DNA from: Pterobdella sp. o SKG-2022
Lineage: Eukaryota > Annelida > Clitellata > Hirudinida > Piscicolidae
Direction of reading: 5' to 3'
NCBI GenBank assembly: GCA_964035795.1
Contig: OZ038323.1
Span: forward strand, 5,263,561 to 5,327,560
Length of the DNA: 64,000 nt
Position numbers and translations under genes: made by a program. Positions 48,300-59,357 of this stretch are shown here, piece after piece (position 1 is the first letter of the stretch; each line of letters starts with the position of its first letter). The notes beneath the pieces are model-generated. The model was not told the DNA's origin. It saw nothing but the letters and a program-made list of their open reading frames with translations, and did no database searches.

Positions 48300-49486
48300 T
48301 GGTTCCTGATGGAGGTCAATGCAGTGTTTCAGTGGCTAAAGAGAGACAACATGTTTCCAGCATCCGCACCAAGTCTGATAGCTGTGGCACAGAAGATCGT
48401 CCTTGGAAAGTAGATTCGATGGTTGGACAACGCATCAATGTCACTCTCATACAATTGATTGCGTCGAACAAGACTCAAAACAGAGATGGTTACTTGTACT
48501 TCAGCACCAGCATGAAGGGCCATGACCCATCATGTCACGCCTACGCTAAAGTTATTGATACTCGTAAAGGTGTGGTAGCAGCCATTTGTCATGAAGAAAT
48601 GCAATCATCTTTTAGAACACAAAGTTATTTGTCAAACTCAAATGAGATTGAAATTGTTTTCAACCATAATAGACCATCAGATGGTTTACAATACCTTTTC
48701 ACTTTTGAAGGTAACAAGCAATCTTTATTACGTATCTTAAATAATAAATACTCTACTCAAATGCAGTGACAGGATGTTCAAATCTGATAGCTCCTGCAGA
48801 CGCATGGATCAAAAGGCATGACAACAAAGCTACTGTGGGCTGCTACACCACTAGACTCCGCTGGCATCTTGAGTGCCAGGGTAGCAGATGGATTGGAGTC
48901 ATTGGAAACTGTAGTTATGGTGAAAAGATTGATTCAAGTTCCATTCAAACTATCTATTTTGTATATAACTTTGTGCCAAACTTTCCAGCTCATAAAGATG
49001 AAGTATTTTTCTCCGAAGTTAAAATGAAGCCTAAACATGTTGTAAAAGAACAAGATCAAGGTAATTTTGAGAAATTTAACATTTTGAAACTAATTAGAAG
49101 TTTCTTTTTACAGTGGTGACCGTTTTTGGAATTGTCGTCATTGGATTGATCTTATGTGTTTTGATCACCTGCATGGGTATCGTGCTTTTGAAAAGGTTCT
49201 TCTTTTATAACTCACAAATTTTGTTTTTTTTTTCTTTAATACTTGATACATATGTTACAGATATTATAGTTTGAACAAGATGCGATCGTTGAAGAACCTG
49301 CCGACAAATGGCAGCATTCAACCCACGTACAATAACTTCAATACCACCAACAAAATTCCTTACTTTGACAAGAACAACCTCAATGACGAAGGTGCATACT
49401 TTCCTCCCGAAGGAGCCCAGCAAGACAACACTCACTACTTTGAACTAGACCAAGCTCTTGTCAATAAGCAACCTCCCAGCATCTAA
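48300..49486 (+). CDS. B2 constant region: CUB-like, sushi-like, transmembrane helix and tail
   Basis: Exons 48300-48710, 48767-49060, 49114-49195 and 49261-49486. Domain content as in B1. By eye I count only about ten substitutions over the 1.2 kb compared with 36406-37594, introns included, whereas the flanking sequence on both sides is unrelated. Coding differences include one Ile/Val and one Ser/Phe in the CUB-like exon. The identity starts at the acceptor and ends at the stop codon. Confidence 0.9.
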
Positions 49487-50073
49487 TCAGAATTTCAATG
49501 ATGTTCAAGAATCGTTTTTAACCGTATTTATATTGGTGAATTATTTATTAAAAACACAAAAATTGGTTTATTTATGAAGTCTATAAGATAAGTTTTTTCC
49601 AACTTAAAAGTAAATTTTTTATTCAACATTTGCTTTAGAACGAAAATATTGGTTCGCCGTTTCTGCTAGAAATTTTTAATGATTAAATAAATTTTATTAT
49701 CTGAATATGTCATTAGTTTATGATTTTTTTACAAAAGTCTATTAAACTAATACTATTTTCAAAAACATTCATCTTTTTCTAGCTATTTGTGTCGTATTAA
49801 ACCAAGCTTTAATGGAACTTCACCAAAAAATTTAAAAAATGTGTATAATATTTGTATGTTACGTGTTTTAAAAATAAAAAATAAAAGTTCTGAGAGACTG
49901 AAAGTTCTTTAATCATTCAAAGCTTCAACGACCAATTGCTCTAAATGGAATCGAATTTCATATAAAAATTGGTAATACTACAGAAAAACAGTGAGTATTG
50001 GTATTTTTTGATTTAATTATAAATCAACAGAATTTATAGAAATATGTCATAGAAGCAGTCTGACATTATTTGA
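49487..50073. other. 3' flank of B2
   Basis: No coding signal. Confidence 0.5.
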
Positions 50074-50090
50074 TTTTGAGATGGCCCCTA
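50074..50090 (+). promoter_or_regulatory. Promoter box of A4 cassette i
   Basis: TTTTGAGATGGCCCCTA; 59 bp before the ATG at 50150. Confidence 0.78.
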
Positions 50091-50149
50091 GTTTGGCTTT
50101 AATAAAATTGCTTGCAAAAACAAAACCACTTTAAAACTAATAGTAGGAA

Positions 50150-50380
50150 ATGTCAATTCTAATATTTTTTCTGTTTTACTTCATTTCAGAAATACTAACA
50201 GTCTCCGAAAAAAGTCGTCAGTACAATTTTTAATGACATAATAATTATCTAATAGTATTAATTTCAAATTGAAGATGTCAAAGAAGAGTATTGTAACTCT
50301 GAGACGTTCAAGGCAAGTTGTTCGAACAACGAAGTGATTGTGCTCAATGATGCCAAGTATGGCAGGATGAGCGTCGGAAA
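50150..50380 (+). CDS. A4 alternative cassette i: signal exon plus lectin half one
   Basis: The leader MSILIFFLFYFISE begins at 50150. The donor is uncertain: a phase-1 GTCGTC near 50214 would fit but is weak. The half-lectin exon runs 50275-50380 (KEEYCNSETFKASC, KYGRMSVGK) to donor GTTAGT. It corresponds to the broken cassette i of A1. Functional status is uncertain. Confidence 0.6.
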
Positions 50381-51039
50381 GTTAGTTTGTATTATTTTTT
50401 GTGGAATTTATCTAGTTAAATATTTTGAATTTATGAAGGATTAATTAAGAATTTCAACTAAATTATGTTAAAATTCTTTATTCAGACAATACAATGTAAG
50501 TACGAATATAAATATAGTGACAGAAACTTCAAGAGTTTCCAGGCCGCATAAATATAGTACGAAAAAAACTATGAAAATTGTTAAAACCAAATAATATGTA
50601 AGTATTTAATGCCCAAAATATCTGAGAAAAATAACTTTGAAGGTTCTTTCTAAAAAATGGTTTGAAAACAGAAAATTTGAGTTTTTGAGGAAGTTGTTAC
50701 ATAGGGTAAGGTCGGTTACATAAAAAAATTTCTTCTCTGTGGTTTTGCAACGAAATTCGTAGTTTTCAATGCAGTCTGTTGATTTACTTAACGTATAATT
50801 CAGTTAGGATGTCATGGGAACTCAAAGTTCATGAGAACACATCTAGTTTGTAAAAGAGAATATCCCTTTATTGTTCATCAAATTAAAAAACTTTTTGAAA
50901 GGCTTAATGCAAAAAGAAGTTAATAAGTTATTTCCTTTATTTTAGAAAATCAAGATTTAAAAACAATGAAAAGTATTTCTAGTTATGAAAATATAAAAAT
51001 GGTGTTACAATTCTGAAGTAATTGTCAATGATGACGTAA
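50381..51039. other. Spacer between A4 cassettes
   Basis: No lectin remnant or other coding signal seen. Confidence 0.5.
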
Positions 51040-51056
51040 ATTTGAAACGGCCCCTT
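51040..51056 (+). promoter_or_regulatory. Promoter box of A4 cassette ii
   Basis: ATTTGAAACGGCCCCTT; 57 bp before the ATG. Confidence 0.82.
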
Positions 51057-51113
51057 GAATTTTGTTATTTAACGACCAATGACGTTGCAATTTTGAGTTT
51101 GGTATTTCTGAAA

Positions 51114-53211
51114 ATGCGAAAATCTTTCTTATCGTTCTTTTTTATAAGTGCTTGTTTTTTAGAAAAACTCTCTTCAAAAAAAGGTTCCGTTTTTTATCTG
51201 AAACATTAAATTATCAAATTAGTTTTGAATTCACAAACATTTTGAAGAAGAGTATTGCATTTCTGAGACTTTTAAAGCGAGTTGTTCAAACAACAAAGTG
51301 ATTGTGATCGATGATGCCAAGTATGGCAGAATGAACGTCGGAAAGTTTGTTTAAAAAATATATTATAGTGATGAATAACATTTTGATTTTATTAAAGATG
51401 CATTTCTGAAATGGAATTGATAGCGTTTGAGTCTCAAAAAAATGATTTGAAGTTTTTGGGATGTTCGAAAGATGTGTTTGCAGAACTTAACAAGATTTGC
51501 AAACTCAAATCGTCGTGTGAGATGAAGGTGACAGACTTGGAAGATAAAACGGATAACTTCTGTCACCCTGGATTGAAAATGCATTTGGAAGTGAAATATT
51601 CTTGCTTAGAAAGTATTTTGAGTTCTAATGTTAAAAATATCTTCTGTGAAATTTTGAAATGTTATGATAAAAACTTTAAAGTCATCTTCGTGTTTTTAGA
51701 TTTTATATTAAAATTTATTTGAAAAATCAGTTACTCGACCTATGTTCGTTATCTAGTTATAAGTAAGTTTATAATAAATATAATTTATACTAGGTATAAA
51801 TATTTCAAATTTCAATTTTGAAAATGAATACCTAAACAACTAACTGTCAACAATCATAATTATTACAAGTGTACAAGGCCAATGAAGACTGCAAAGTAAC
51901 AGCCCAAAATGAAAGGGTCCACTTAAACCCATGGTCATTAATTGCAAAGGAAGAAAACAAGCTTCAAAGATCTGATTGTCTCACTAAGCACAGGCCTTTG
52001 GTGATTGAGACATTGAAAGGACAAAAAATAAAATTAACTTTCAGAAAGCTAGACCATGCCGAAAAACCCCCTGGGAATGTTCAAGTGAAAGAGGCTTGCA
52101 CCGGTGTGGTGGGATACATCATCGGGACTCGAAAATCACAAACTAATGCTACAATTTGCAACAATGCTTTTGAAGTTCAAAATGAAAAAGGAGCACCTCT
52201 TTCAAGAATATTTGAAACAAACGACAATAATCTAAATGTATACTTTGGTCAACTCGGAAAGCCAAGTAACATTCTAATTGGGATAGAAGGTATGAAAAAC
52301 ATTTAACTAATCCGTTTTATATGAATTTTGTTTTTTTCAGCTGATGGATGTTCGAACATAATTCCTCACGAAGACTGGTGGATGAAGCGAAACAATGATG
52401 ATCTAGTGGTCGGATGTTACTCTTCGCAACAAAAGTGGTATCTGAGATGTCAGAATCGACAATGGAAAGGAGTTCTTGGAAACTGTTCAAAATTCATTGG
52501 AAAAATTGGTTTTTAAAATTTTTCATACATACAAAGTTTTTTCACCTTTTTTCTATTTCAGATGTTAACTCTGAAACTCTCTATGCTGATGACGAATACA
52601 AGGTTGATACATCAGAAAATTTCACATTCAAGTATAGATGTGAGTCATTTATAAGAAAAATTTGGATACTCTAAAAAACTTGTATGAAAAGCAAACATAG
52701 TGCATCTATTTTTTAAAAATATTTACGAGGCTTTTCGTAAAAAAAATTTAAATTTTCAATTCACTTGTAAGTCCAAGTTTTTTATGAAAAACTGTAAAAT
52801 TTCGTTCAATAAATACTCTGTAGTAATTTTCAAAACTTTTGAAGATTTTTTAAAGAGAAAAATTATTTTTGAAGCTATCATCATAATGTCGATATGCGTG
52901 TTTGGAGTTGTGACATGTTTGTTGATCTTCTGCTTAGGAGCCATCTGTCTCAAGAGGTATTATAAAAACTCTTTGAAGCAGTAAATTAACTTTTTAACTT
53001 GAAAAGTTACAGTAAGAAAGATATGAAGAAGAACCTCAACTACAATAACATGCCTATTTACCAACAACATCAGCAGCAACTTGCTATGATGAACTTTCGA
53101 CAACAGCAACAAGCACAAGAACAAAGAATGGATTATTCGGCCTGTGAAGAAGATAGGTATCAAGTGCTGGACCAAGACGAAGTGGCCAAACAAGAAGCTT
53201 TTGTTGCTTAA
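51114..53211 (+). CDS. A4: SUEL lectin / CUB-like / sushi-like receptor (cassette ii plus body)
   Basis: Signal 51114-51183, lectin half one 51248-51344 (KYGRMNVGK), half two 51398-51612, CUB-like 51870-52289 (four Cys), sushi-like 52341-52508, stalk 52562-52639, membrane helix 52875-52956, tail 53007-53211. The stalk and membrane exons are the most divergent of the A genes (stalk with ETLYADDEYKVDTSEN, helix starting SIIIMSICVFG), while the tail is nearly identical to the others. This mosaic suggests exchange of individual exons. AATAAA near 53329. Confidence 0.87.
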
Positions 53212-53459
53212 ATATACCTATAATAATCATGATTTTTTTAGACAAAAAAATTTATAAATATTTCCAAAAAGTTTCTGTTGTCTATTAAGAAATCTTTCGA
53301 AATCGTGTTTCCACTGGAAAGCTGATAAAATAAAATTTAATGTGAATTTCACGTTATTTTATCATCAAGAAAAATTTTTTTATTTTTTTTTCGTTGATTA
53401 TTTTGACTAATATTTTAGAAGTATAAGTCGTAATAAAATAAAACAGGCATGTTAATACG

Positions 53460-53476
53460 ATTTGAGATTTTCCCTT
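53460..53476 (+). promoter_or_regulatory. Promoter box of A5 cassette i
   Basis: ATTTGAGATTTTCCCTT, followed by ATTATTTATACAG; 95 bp before the ATG. Confidence 0.78.
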
Positions 53477-53571
53477 AAACATCATTATTTATACAGATAT
53501 GTAAGTTATTAACGTTTGTAATAGTATTTCAATTTAAAGTTTTACAATAAATTGATAGATGAAGTTCTAAA

Positions 53572-53792
53572 ATGAAATTGAAGTTTGGAACCAGTTTCTA
53601 TATTTTAACTTTTTTTATTGGTTATTATGTGGGTAAAGGTTAGTTTCCAAAAAGCATTTTTCAAAAATTAAATAAAAAATTTTTAGAAATAAAAGAAGAG
53701 TTTTGCATTTCTGAAACTTTCAAGGCGAGTTGTTCGAACAACGAAGTGATTGTGATCAATGATGCCAAGTATGGCAGAATGAGCGTCGGAAA
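53572..53792 (+). CDS. A5 alternative cassette i: signal exon plus lectin half one
   Basis: Signal exon 53572-53638 (MKLKFGTSFYILTFF leader, phase-1 end) and half-lectin exon 53687-53792 ending GTAAGA. It mirrors A3 cassette i in leader type, spacing and lectin half, so the two-cassette arrangement predates the A3/A5 duplication. Confidence 0.8.
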
Positions 53793-53931
53793 GTAAGACT
53801 AATAGTTATTATTCAGAACCAAAGATGCCTTCACACAAAGAAAAAAATTTATTCATTTTTTTTAGTTAAAGTTGAGAAATTTTGAACCAGTTTAGAAAAA
53901 TAATATTAATTATTGACTTTAAAATACGTGA

Positions 53932-53948
53932 TTTCGAGACGGTCTCTC
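53932..53948 (+). promoter_or_regulatory. Promoter box of A5 cassette ii
   Basis: TTTCGAGACGGTCTCTC, a diverged copy with one extra base; 38 bp before the ATG. Confidence 0.65.
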
Positions 53949-53986
53949 AAAAAAATAATAAAGGCTCAAGCTTTTAGTCGAAAGCA

Positions 53987-55853
53987 ATGTTAAATATGTT
54001 TTGTTTCAAACTAATTTTATTGTCTATATCAATAACTCAAATATCAAACTGCGGTTGGTTTATAAAAAAATTTTTTAATAAAATTGTAACGAATCTAAAT
54101 CAAAAATATTTTGCTAAAAGCTCAAACTAAGGAATTCTGCAACTCTGAAAGCTTCAAAGCGAGTTGTTCTAACAATGAAATAATTTTGATCAATACTGCC
54201 AAGTATGGCAGGATGAGTGTGGGAAAGTTAGAAAAAAATCTTTTTCAAATTTTTAATATAGGCAAATTTTTTTTTTTGCCATTTAAATTGAGTTTGAATA
54301 AATCTGCACAAACCATTTAAAATATAATTAACAACCGGTTTTTGCAAGTTTAAAAATTTTTTTAACTAACTAATTTTTTAAAAATATAATCAATATACCA
54401 GATGCATTGAAGAGAAAGAATTGCTAGGCTTTGGATCAATGAAAAATGACCCAAAGTATTTAGGGTGTTTCAAAAATGTCGCTCAAGAACTGAAAAATCT
54501 TTGTAACAAAAAATCAGTGTGTGAAAAGAAAGTAGTTGATTTGGAGAAAAAAAATGAAGAATTTTGCTTGACTGGGTTGAATAAACATTTGGAAGTGTCT
54601 TATACGTGCTTAAAAAGTATATTTAAAATAGATTACTTAATCTATCTAATATGAATTTAAAAAATTAATTTTGTAGTCTATAAAGAAGATGGGAGCTGCA
54701 GAATGTTGGTCCAAGACGAAGCAGTGTATATTGATTATCAATCATTGTTTGATGAAGATTCATTGAGAAAAAATGACTGTTTCACTGAACACAAGCCACT
54801 GGTGATTGAGGTTTTAAAAGGCAAAAGGATCAAACTAACGATGGTTGAACTTGGTCCATCTAATCATGGTGATTCTAAAAATACGTATTCAAAAAAGATT
54901 TGCACAGGCAAACTAGGACATATTTTTGGCGAACAAAAGTCTTCTTCTAATGCCACTGTTTGCAGTAATGCTTTTGATGTTCACATGGAGACAACTCACA
55001 AAGATAAAATTTCTAGTGTTTATGAATTTGTTGAAAATCGTTTAAACTTGTACTTTTTGAGTTATCGAAAATCTTCTGATGTTTTGATAAAAGTTGAAGG
55101 TATGTTTTTGAAAACAGAAAGCCCTATGAAAACCATCTAATTAATAAACTTTTCAGCTGAAGGATGTTCGGACATCATTCCTCACGAAGACTGGTGGATG
55201 AAGAGAGACAATGATGACCTAGTGGTCGGATGTTACTCTTCGCAGCAAAAGTGGTATCTGAGATGCCAGAACCGACAATGGAAAGGAGTTCTTGGAAACT
55301 GTTCAATGTTTCGTGGCAATAAAAGTTTGGATTCCATGATTTAATTCATTTTACGATTGGTTATACATTATTACAGACGTGGAGTTTGATGGTCATTATT
55401 TTGATAAAGAGAACCAGGCTGGAGAACATGAAAATTTCATGGCCAAGTATAAAAGTGGGAATATATTATATTTTTCATATATAAAAACATTATTTAAAAT
55501 CAAACTGATATCAGCTTTGGTTCTAGTGAGCATCTGTGGTTTTGGAGGAATAGTATGTGTGTTAATTTTGTGCTTAGGAGCCATTTGTCTCAGAAGGTAT
55601 TTATGTTTTTTACGCTTGTCTTTTTTAGCAGTTTTTCATATTTTCTAGTTACAGCAAGCAGGAGATGAAGAAGAACCTCAACTACAATAGCATGCCTATT
55701 TACCAACAACATCAGCAGCAACTTGCTATGATGACCTTTCGACAACAGCAACAAGCACAAGAACAAAGAATGGATTATTCGGCATGCGAAGAAGATAGAT
55801 ATCAAGTGCTGGACCAAGACGAAGTGGCCAAACAAGAAGCTCTTATTGCTTAA
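53987..55853 (+). CDS. A5: SUEL lectin / CUB-like / sushi-like receptor (cassette ii plus body)
   Basis: Cassette ii: signal 53987-54053, half-lectin 54121-54226. Body: half two 54402-54616, CUB-like 54677-55099 (four Cys), sushi-like 55157-55324, stalk 55377-55454, membrane helix 55515-55596, tail 55649-55853. The lectin half two (LLGFGSMKNDPKYLGC) and CUB-like exon pair it with A3. The tail has YNSM and the common RYQVLDQDEVAKQEALIA end. Confidence 0.88.
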
Positions 55854-56256
55854 ACTGTTCTATAAATGATTTATTTTTTATGTGTCAGAATGTCTACGAA
55901 TATGTCGAAATATGTAAACTTTTTTAAATTTTCATGATGTGCAAACTTATATCTGTTCATATTTCCTAATTTTTTAAAAATGAAACAAATCAATCATAAT
56001 TTTTATCAAAGTTAACAATTTTCTTATTGCTTTAACATGTTTAGAATAATCATTGAATAATTTACAATAATATTATAAGTTTATTTATATGAAATATTTA
56101 TAGAGTTTATGATGTTTAAATATTTAAAAAATTTCTAATTGATCTTAAAACATCTTACATATATGATTCAATTGAAACTATGATCATCTAACGTTAGTTC
56201 TTTCAAAATTTTTTTTATTCGCTTGATAAATATTCAAATTCTATTAAATCTCTTAA

Positions 56257-56273
56257 TTTTGACATGACCCCTT
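56257..56273 (+). promoter_or_regulatory. Promoter box of B3-V1
   Basis: TTTTGACATGACCCCTT followed by TTTTATAATTT; 46 bp before the ATG. Confidence 0.82.
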
Positions 56274-56319
56274 ACAATTGATTTTATAATTTGAATGCAG
56301 AAGAAATAGCAGTTTTACA

Positions 56320-56695
56320 ATGAAATTGTTTCCAATCTTACTTTGTTTGTTTTTGTTCAATGAAAATACTTATGTTGCGGAAGAGTTTTGTATTTCTGAA
56401 GTTTTTGGCCCGAAATGTTCAGAAAACGAACTCATTCTGATTGAAAACGCTTTTTATGGGAGAAAAAGTTTCGGTAGATGTTTAGAAAATGAGAGTCAAC
56501 TGGAAGAAGAACTCTTGAAGGATTTGAAAACTAAGAAAGGTTTCATCGGATGTTACTCAGACGTAAGACACATTCTTGAAGCTCAATGTGCTGGCAAGCA
56601 GAGTTGTGAGATCGACGTGGCCAAAATAGATGCAGATTCAACTTGTTTCAGTTTTTTGAAAAACCACTTAAATGTAAACTACGTTTGTAAAAAAG
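56320..56695 (+). CDS. B3-V1: variable first exon, signal plus SUEL domain
   Basis: Signal peptide then a SUEL domain with the longest loop after the first strand (NESQLEEELLKDLKTKKG). Also EEFCISEVFGPKC, FYGRKSFGRC, AQCAGKQSC and LNVNYVCKK. Phase-1 donor GTAACT. No B1 counterpart: the B1/B3 colinearity starts later in the array. Confidence 0.86.
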
Positions 56696-56859
56696 GTAAC
56701 TTTTTGAATCTGTTCTGGAAGAAATTTTTACAACAAATCAATAGATTTCAAGTGTAAATCAAAACATTACAAATTTTTTAATAAATATTTTCAGTGATTA
56801 AAATTTAAATAAATATTTTTAAAACTTTTCATCTGAATATAATTCTATTTTTGCACGTT

Positions 56860-56876
56860 TTTTCTTCTTATCCCTT
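56860..56876 (+). promoter_or_regulatory. Weak promoter box of B3-V2
   Basis: TTTTCTTCTTATCCCTT keeps the CCCTT end only; in front of a broken exon. Confidence 0.45.
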
Positions 56877-56920
56877 ATTGTTTCTATACATTAGTAAAAA
56901 TGTTTATTTTTCAAGTCAAA

Positions 56921-57302
56921 ATGTCTTTAGTGTGGTTTCTATGTTTGATAAGTCTAAAACTAATATACTCGAGAGAGTATTGTAATTTTTAAATTTTCAA
57001 GCAAAAGTGTTTAGCTAATGAAGTTCTTCTTTTTAAAAATGCCCTGTACGGTAGAATAACATTTGGCAAATGCTTGTTGAATGAGTTTGATTCTGATTCT
57101 AAAAAAGCAATTGAGAGTTTGAAAGAGAAATACAAAGCTGATCCAGGGTTTGTGGGTTGTTACTCTGACGTGAGACACATCATTGAACCTCAATGCGCTG
57201 GCAAACAGACCTGCGAAGTTTATGTATCAAGTATTAGGACTGAAATAAACTGTTCCAGATCGCTGCTTAAATATCTTGATCTAGATTTTGAATGCGTTTA
57301 AG
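56921..57302 (+). pseudogene. B3-V2: broken variable exon
   Basis: ATG and leader are intact, but TAA stops lie at 56990-56992 (just after the first domain Cys) and at 57299-57301 (the Lys codon before the donor). Everything between is open, including the IIEPQCAGKQTC segment, and YGR is intact. Two single-base nonsense changes account for the loss. Confidence 0.87.
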
Positions 57303-57350
57303 GTTAGAAGTTATAAAAAATATTTAGAAATTATAACAATTTTTTGCTAA

Positions 57351-57367
57351 ATTGTGATATCACCCTT
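57351..57367 (+). promoter_or_regulatory. Weak promoter box of B3-V3
   Basis: ATTGTGATATCACCCTT. Confidence 0.45.
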
Positions 57368-57461
57368 ACAAATTGTTTAAAAATATTCATCGCAGTATTT
57401 CGGTCCTGTTTTTGAATAAGATTTTTCTGAATTTTTCTGGCTTCAGTTATTAGTTTATTTT

Positions 57462-57786
57462 ATGTGTGTTTCGGTCTTTCCTCAAAAGAATTTTGTAGTT
57501 CGGAACAAATGAGTTTTTAATGTTCGTCAAATGAATTCATTCTTATTCAAAACGCCATTTACGGAAGAAAGAATGTAGAAAGTTGTTTATCAGGTGAAGA
57601 AGAATCAAATGACTCAAATAAAAAAGCTTCACGATTCCTCGGTTATTATTCTGATGTGAGAGGCCTGATTGAGCCCTAGCGTGCTGGTAGACAAGTGCAA
57701 ATTTTCTGTAGCGCATATAAAAGCCAAGACCACCTGCTCTAACTATTTGAAACAAAATTTAAACATTCAACATCAGTGCTTGAAAG
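57462..57786 (+). pseudogene. B3-V3: broken variable exon
   Basis: Clear relative of B1-V1 (KEFCSSE, IYGRKNVE). It has a stop in place of the residue before the second Cys, another after IEP, a deletion in the CAGRQSC region, and a leader out of frame. The GC-type donor (AAAG followed by GCAAGT) shared with B1-V1 is still present. Confidence 0.88.
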
Positions 57787-57991
57787 GCAAGTTGCTAATA
57801 AGAAGGACTCATTTTGGTTTTTATCGTCTTTTCAACATTTACTAAGAAATTTTTTGATAGCGCTTTAAGCATTTCATCATAAAGCAAAGTGAGCAAAAAA
57901 TATATAATTGTATGTTTAAAAGCATATTTCATATTTCCATGTTATTGAAATCTCGTATCGCATAGTTTTAGTCTATAAAATTTAAAGTCCA

Positions 57992-58008
57992 ATTTGAGAT
58001 AATTTCTC
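57992..58008 (+). promoter_or_regulatory. Promoter box of B3-V4
   Basis: ATTTGAGATAATTTCTC, with the C run lost; 53 bp before the ATG. Confidence 0.55.
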
Positions 58009-58061
58009 AAATTTTCTTTTAAATTGTTTAATTATCTGCTAGTTTTGAGTCTTTTGATAAA

Positions 58062-58544
58062 ATGTATAGTTTGAAAATTATTTTCTTTTTCTATATAATT
58101 TCATCTATACTCAATGGTGAAGAAATTTGCAATTCTAAAATTTTCAAACCACGTTGTGAAAGAAATGGAATAATACATGTGAAAGAAGCTCTTTATGGAA
58201 GAAAAGACGTGGATAAATGTTTTTTAGATGAAGGAAAACCAAGTGAAACAAATAAAAAAGATCCAAGTTTTATCGGGTGTTATTCTGACGTGAGACACAT
58301 CATTGAACCTCAATGTGCTGGCAAACATAGTTGTGATGTCTTAGTTGCTTCAATTGAAATAGCCGCAAACTGCCATAGATACCTTAAACAACATTTAAAA
58401 GTTTTTTATTTCTGCATAAAAGATAACATATGCTTTTATCGAATGTTTTTGGAAGTATTTCTGTTGGGTTTCATTAAAAATAAATATTTTCATTCTAATA
58501 GTACCCGTAAGAATAAGTGTCTGAATACCCGAACACTTGGATGA
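58062..58544 (+). CDS. B3-V4: lectin exon with a destroyed splice donor
   Basis: Leader and full SUEL domain are open (EEICNSKIFKPRC, LYGRKDVDKC, IIEPQCAGKHSC), close to B1-V2. Where B1-V2 has a GTAACA donor, this copy has ATAACA after AAAAG at about 58424, so normal joining to the constant exons should fail. The frame runs on for about 40 residues to a stop at 58544. The product would be a secreted single-domain lectin, or nothing. Confidence 0.7.
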   Translation: MYSLKIIFFFYIISSILNGEEICNSKIFKPRCERNGIIHVKEALYGRKDVDKCFLDEGKPSETNKKDPSFIGCYSDVRHIIEPQCAGKHSCDVLVASIEIAANCHRYLKQHLKVFYFCIKDNICFYRMFLEVFLLGFIKNKYFHSNSTRKNKCLNTRTLG

Positions 58545-58641
58545 GAAATTAAGTTTATAAAAAAATTTGCATATTTTTCTTTGAATCAAAGAGAAAATCT
58601 CAATTTTTATAAAGTAAAAAATTTTAAAACTACATTTTTTA

Positions 58642-58658
58642 ATTTGAAAGACTCCCCT
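58642..58658 (+). promoter_or_regulatory. Promoter box of B3-V5
   Basis: ATTTGAAAGACTCCCCT; 54 bp before the ATG. Confidence 0.72.
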
Positions 58659-58712
58659 ATGAGACCATAATAAAAAGAAAACTGGTTATGATTAAAAAAT
58701 TTCAGAATCGAA

Positions 58713-59085
58713 ATGTTGAAGCTATATTTTATAATGGCTTTTATAATTATTTTTAGATTAAGATTTGAAGTTGTTTTTATGGAAGAATTTTGTAATTCTG
58801 AAATTTTCCATCCTAAATGTCGTCAACATGAAGTCATTTATATTGAAAGCGCTGTATACGGCAGAAAAGATTTTGGAAAATGTTTAAAGAAGGAAGGATT
58901 AGCGAGTTCCAAATACATGGATGATCCTGGATTTATCGGTTGCTACTCAGATGTTAGAGATGTCATTCAAGTTGAATGTGCTGGAAAACAAAGCTGTAAA
59001 ATACACGTAGTTGGCATAGAGGCTGATACAAAATGTTTAAATTTTCTGAAAAACCATTTGATTGTGGATTATTCATGTGTAAAAG
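58713..59085 (+). CDS. B3-V5: variable first exon, signal plus SUEL domain
   Basis: Leader, then EEFCNSEIFHPKC, VYGRKDFGKC, GCYSDVRDVIQVECAGK and a YSCVK end with phase-1 donor GTAAGG. Very similar to B1-V3 over the domain; the leaders differ more than the lectin parts. Confidence 0.87.
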
Positions 59086-59266
59086 GTAAGGTTTTTTAAA
59101 CGTTATAATTTTCAAGAAAATATCAATCTTGTGTTCATAAAAATGCTAAAAAAAAGATCAGCTGTTATCAATTATGTTTTATTTATAAATTATTTATGAA
59201 TTATTTTAAATTTCCAACTTCTAAATTTCAACTATTCAATTTTATTTTATCACTTTATATTACGAT

Positions 59267-59283
59267 TTTTGAAATAACCCCTA
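59267..59283 (+). promoter_or_regulatory. Promoter box of B3-V6
   Basis: TTTTGAAATAACCCCTA; 74 bp before the ATG. Confidence 0.75.
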
Positions 59284-59357
59284 AAACACTCTTTTTAAAA
59301 CAAAATTGCAAGCCAAATTTCTAGTGGTTTTTATTCTGAATTTAAATTTTATTTAAG

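Noticed and set aside
52414..52984. Extra coding frames around the A4 stalk and membrane exons
   Set aside because: They read through intron sequence; splice-consistent exons 52562-52639 and 52875-52956 explain the conserved parts.
58420..58430. U12-type AT-AC intron at the B3-V4 end
   Set aside because: ATAACA does not match the U12 donor ATATCCTT, and the paralogue has an ordinary GTAACA donor, so a point mutation is simpler.
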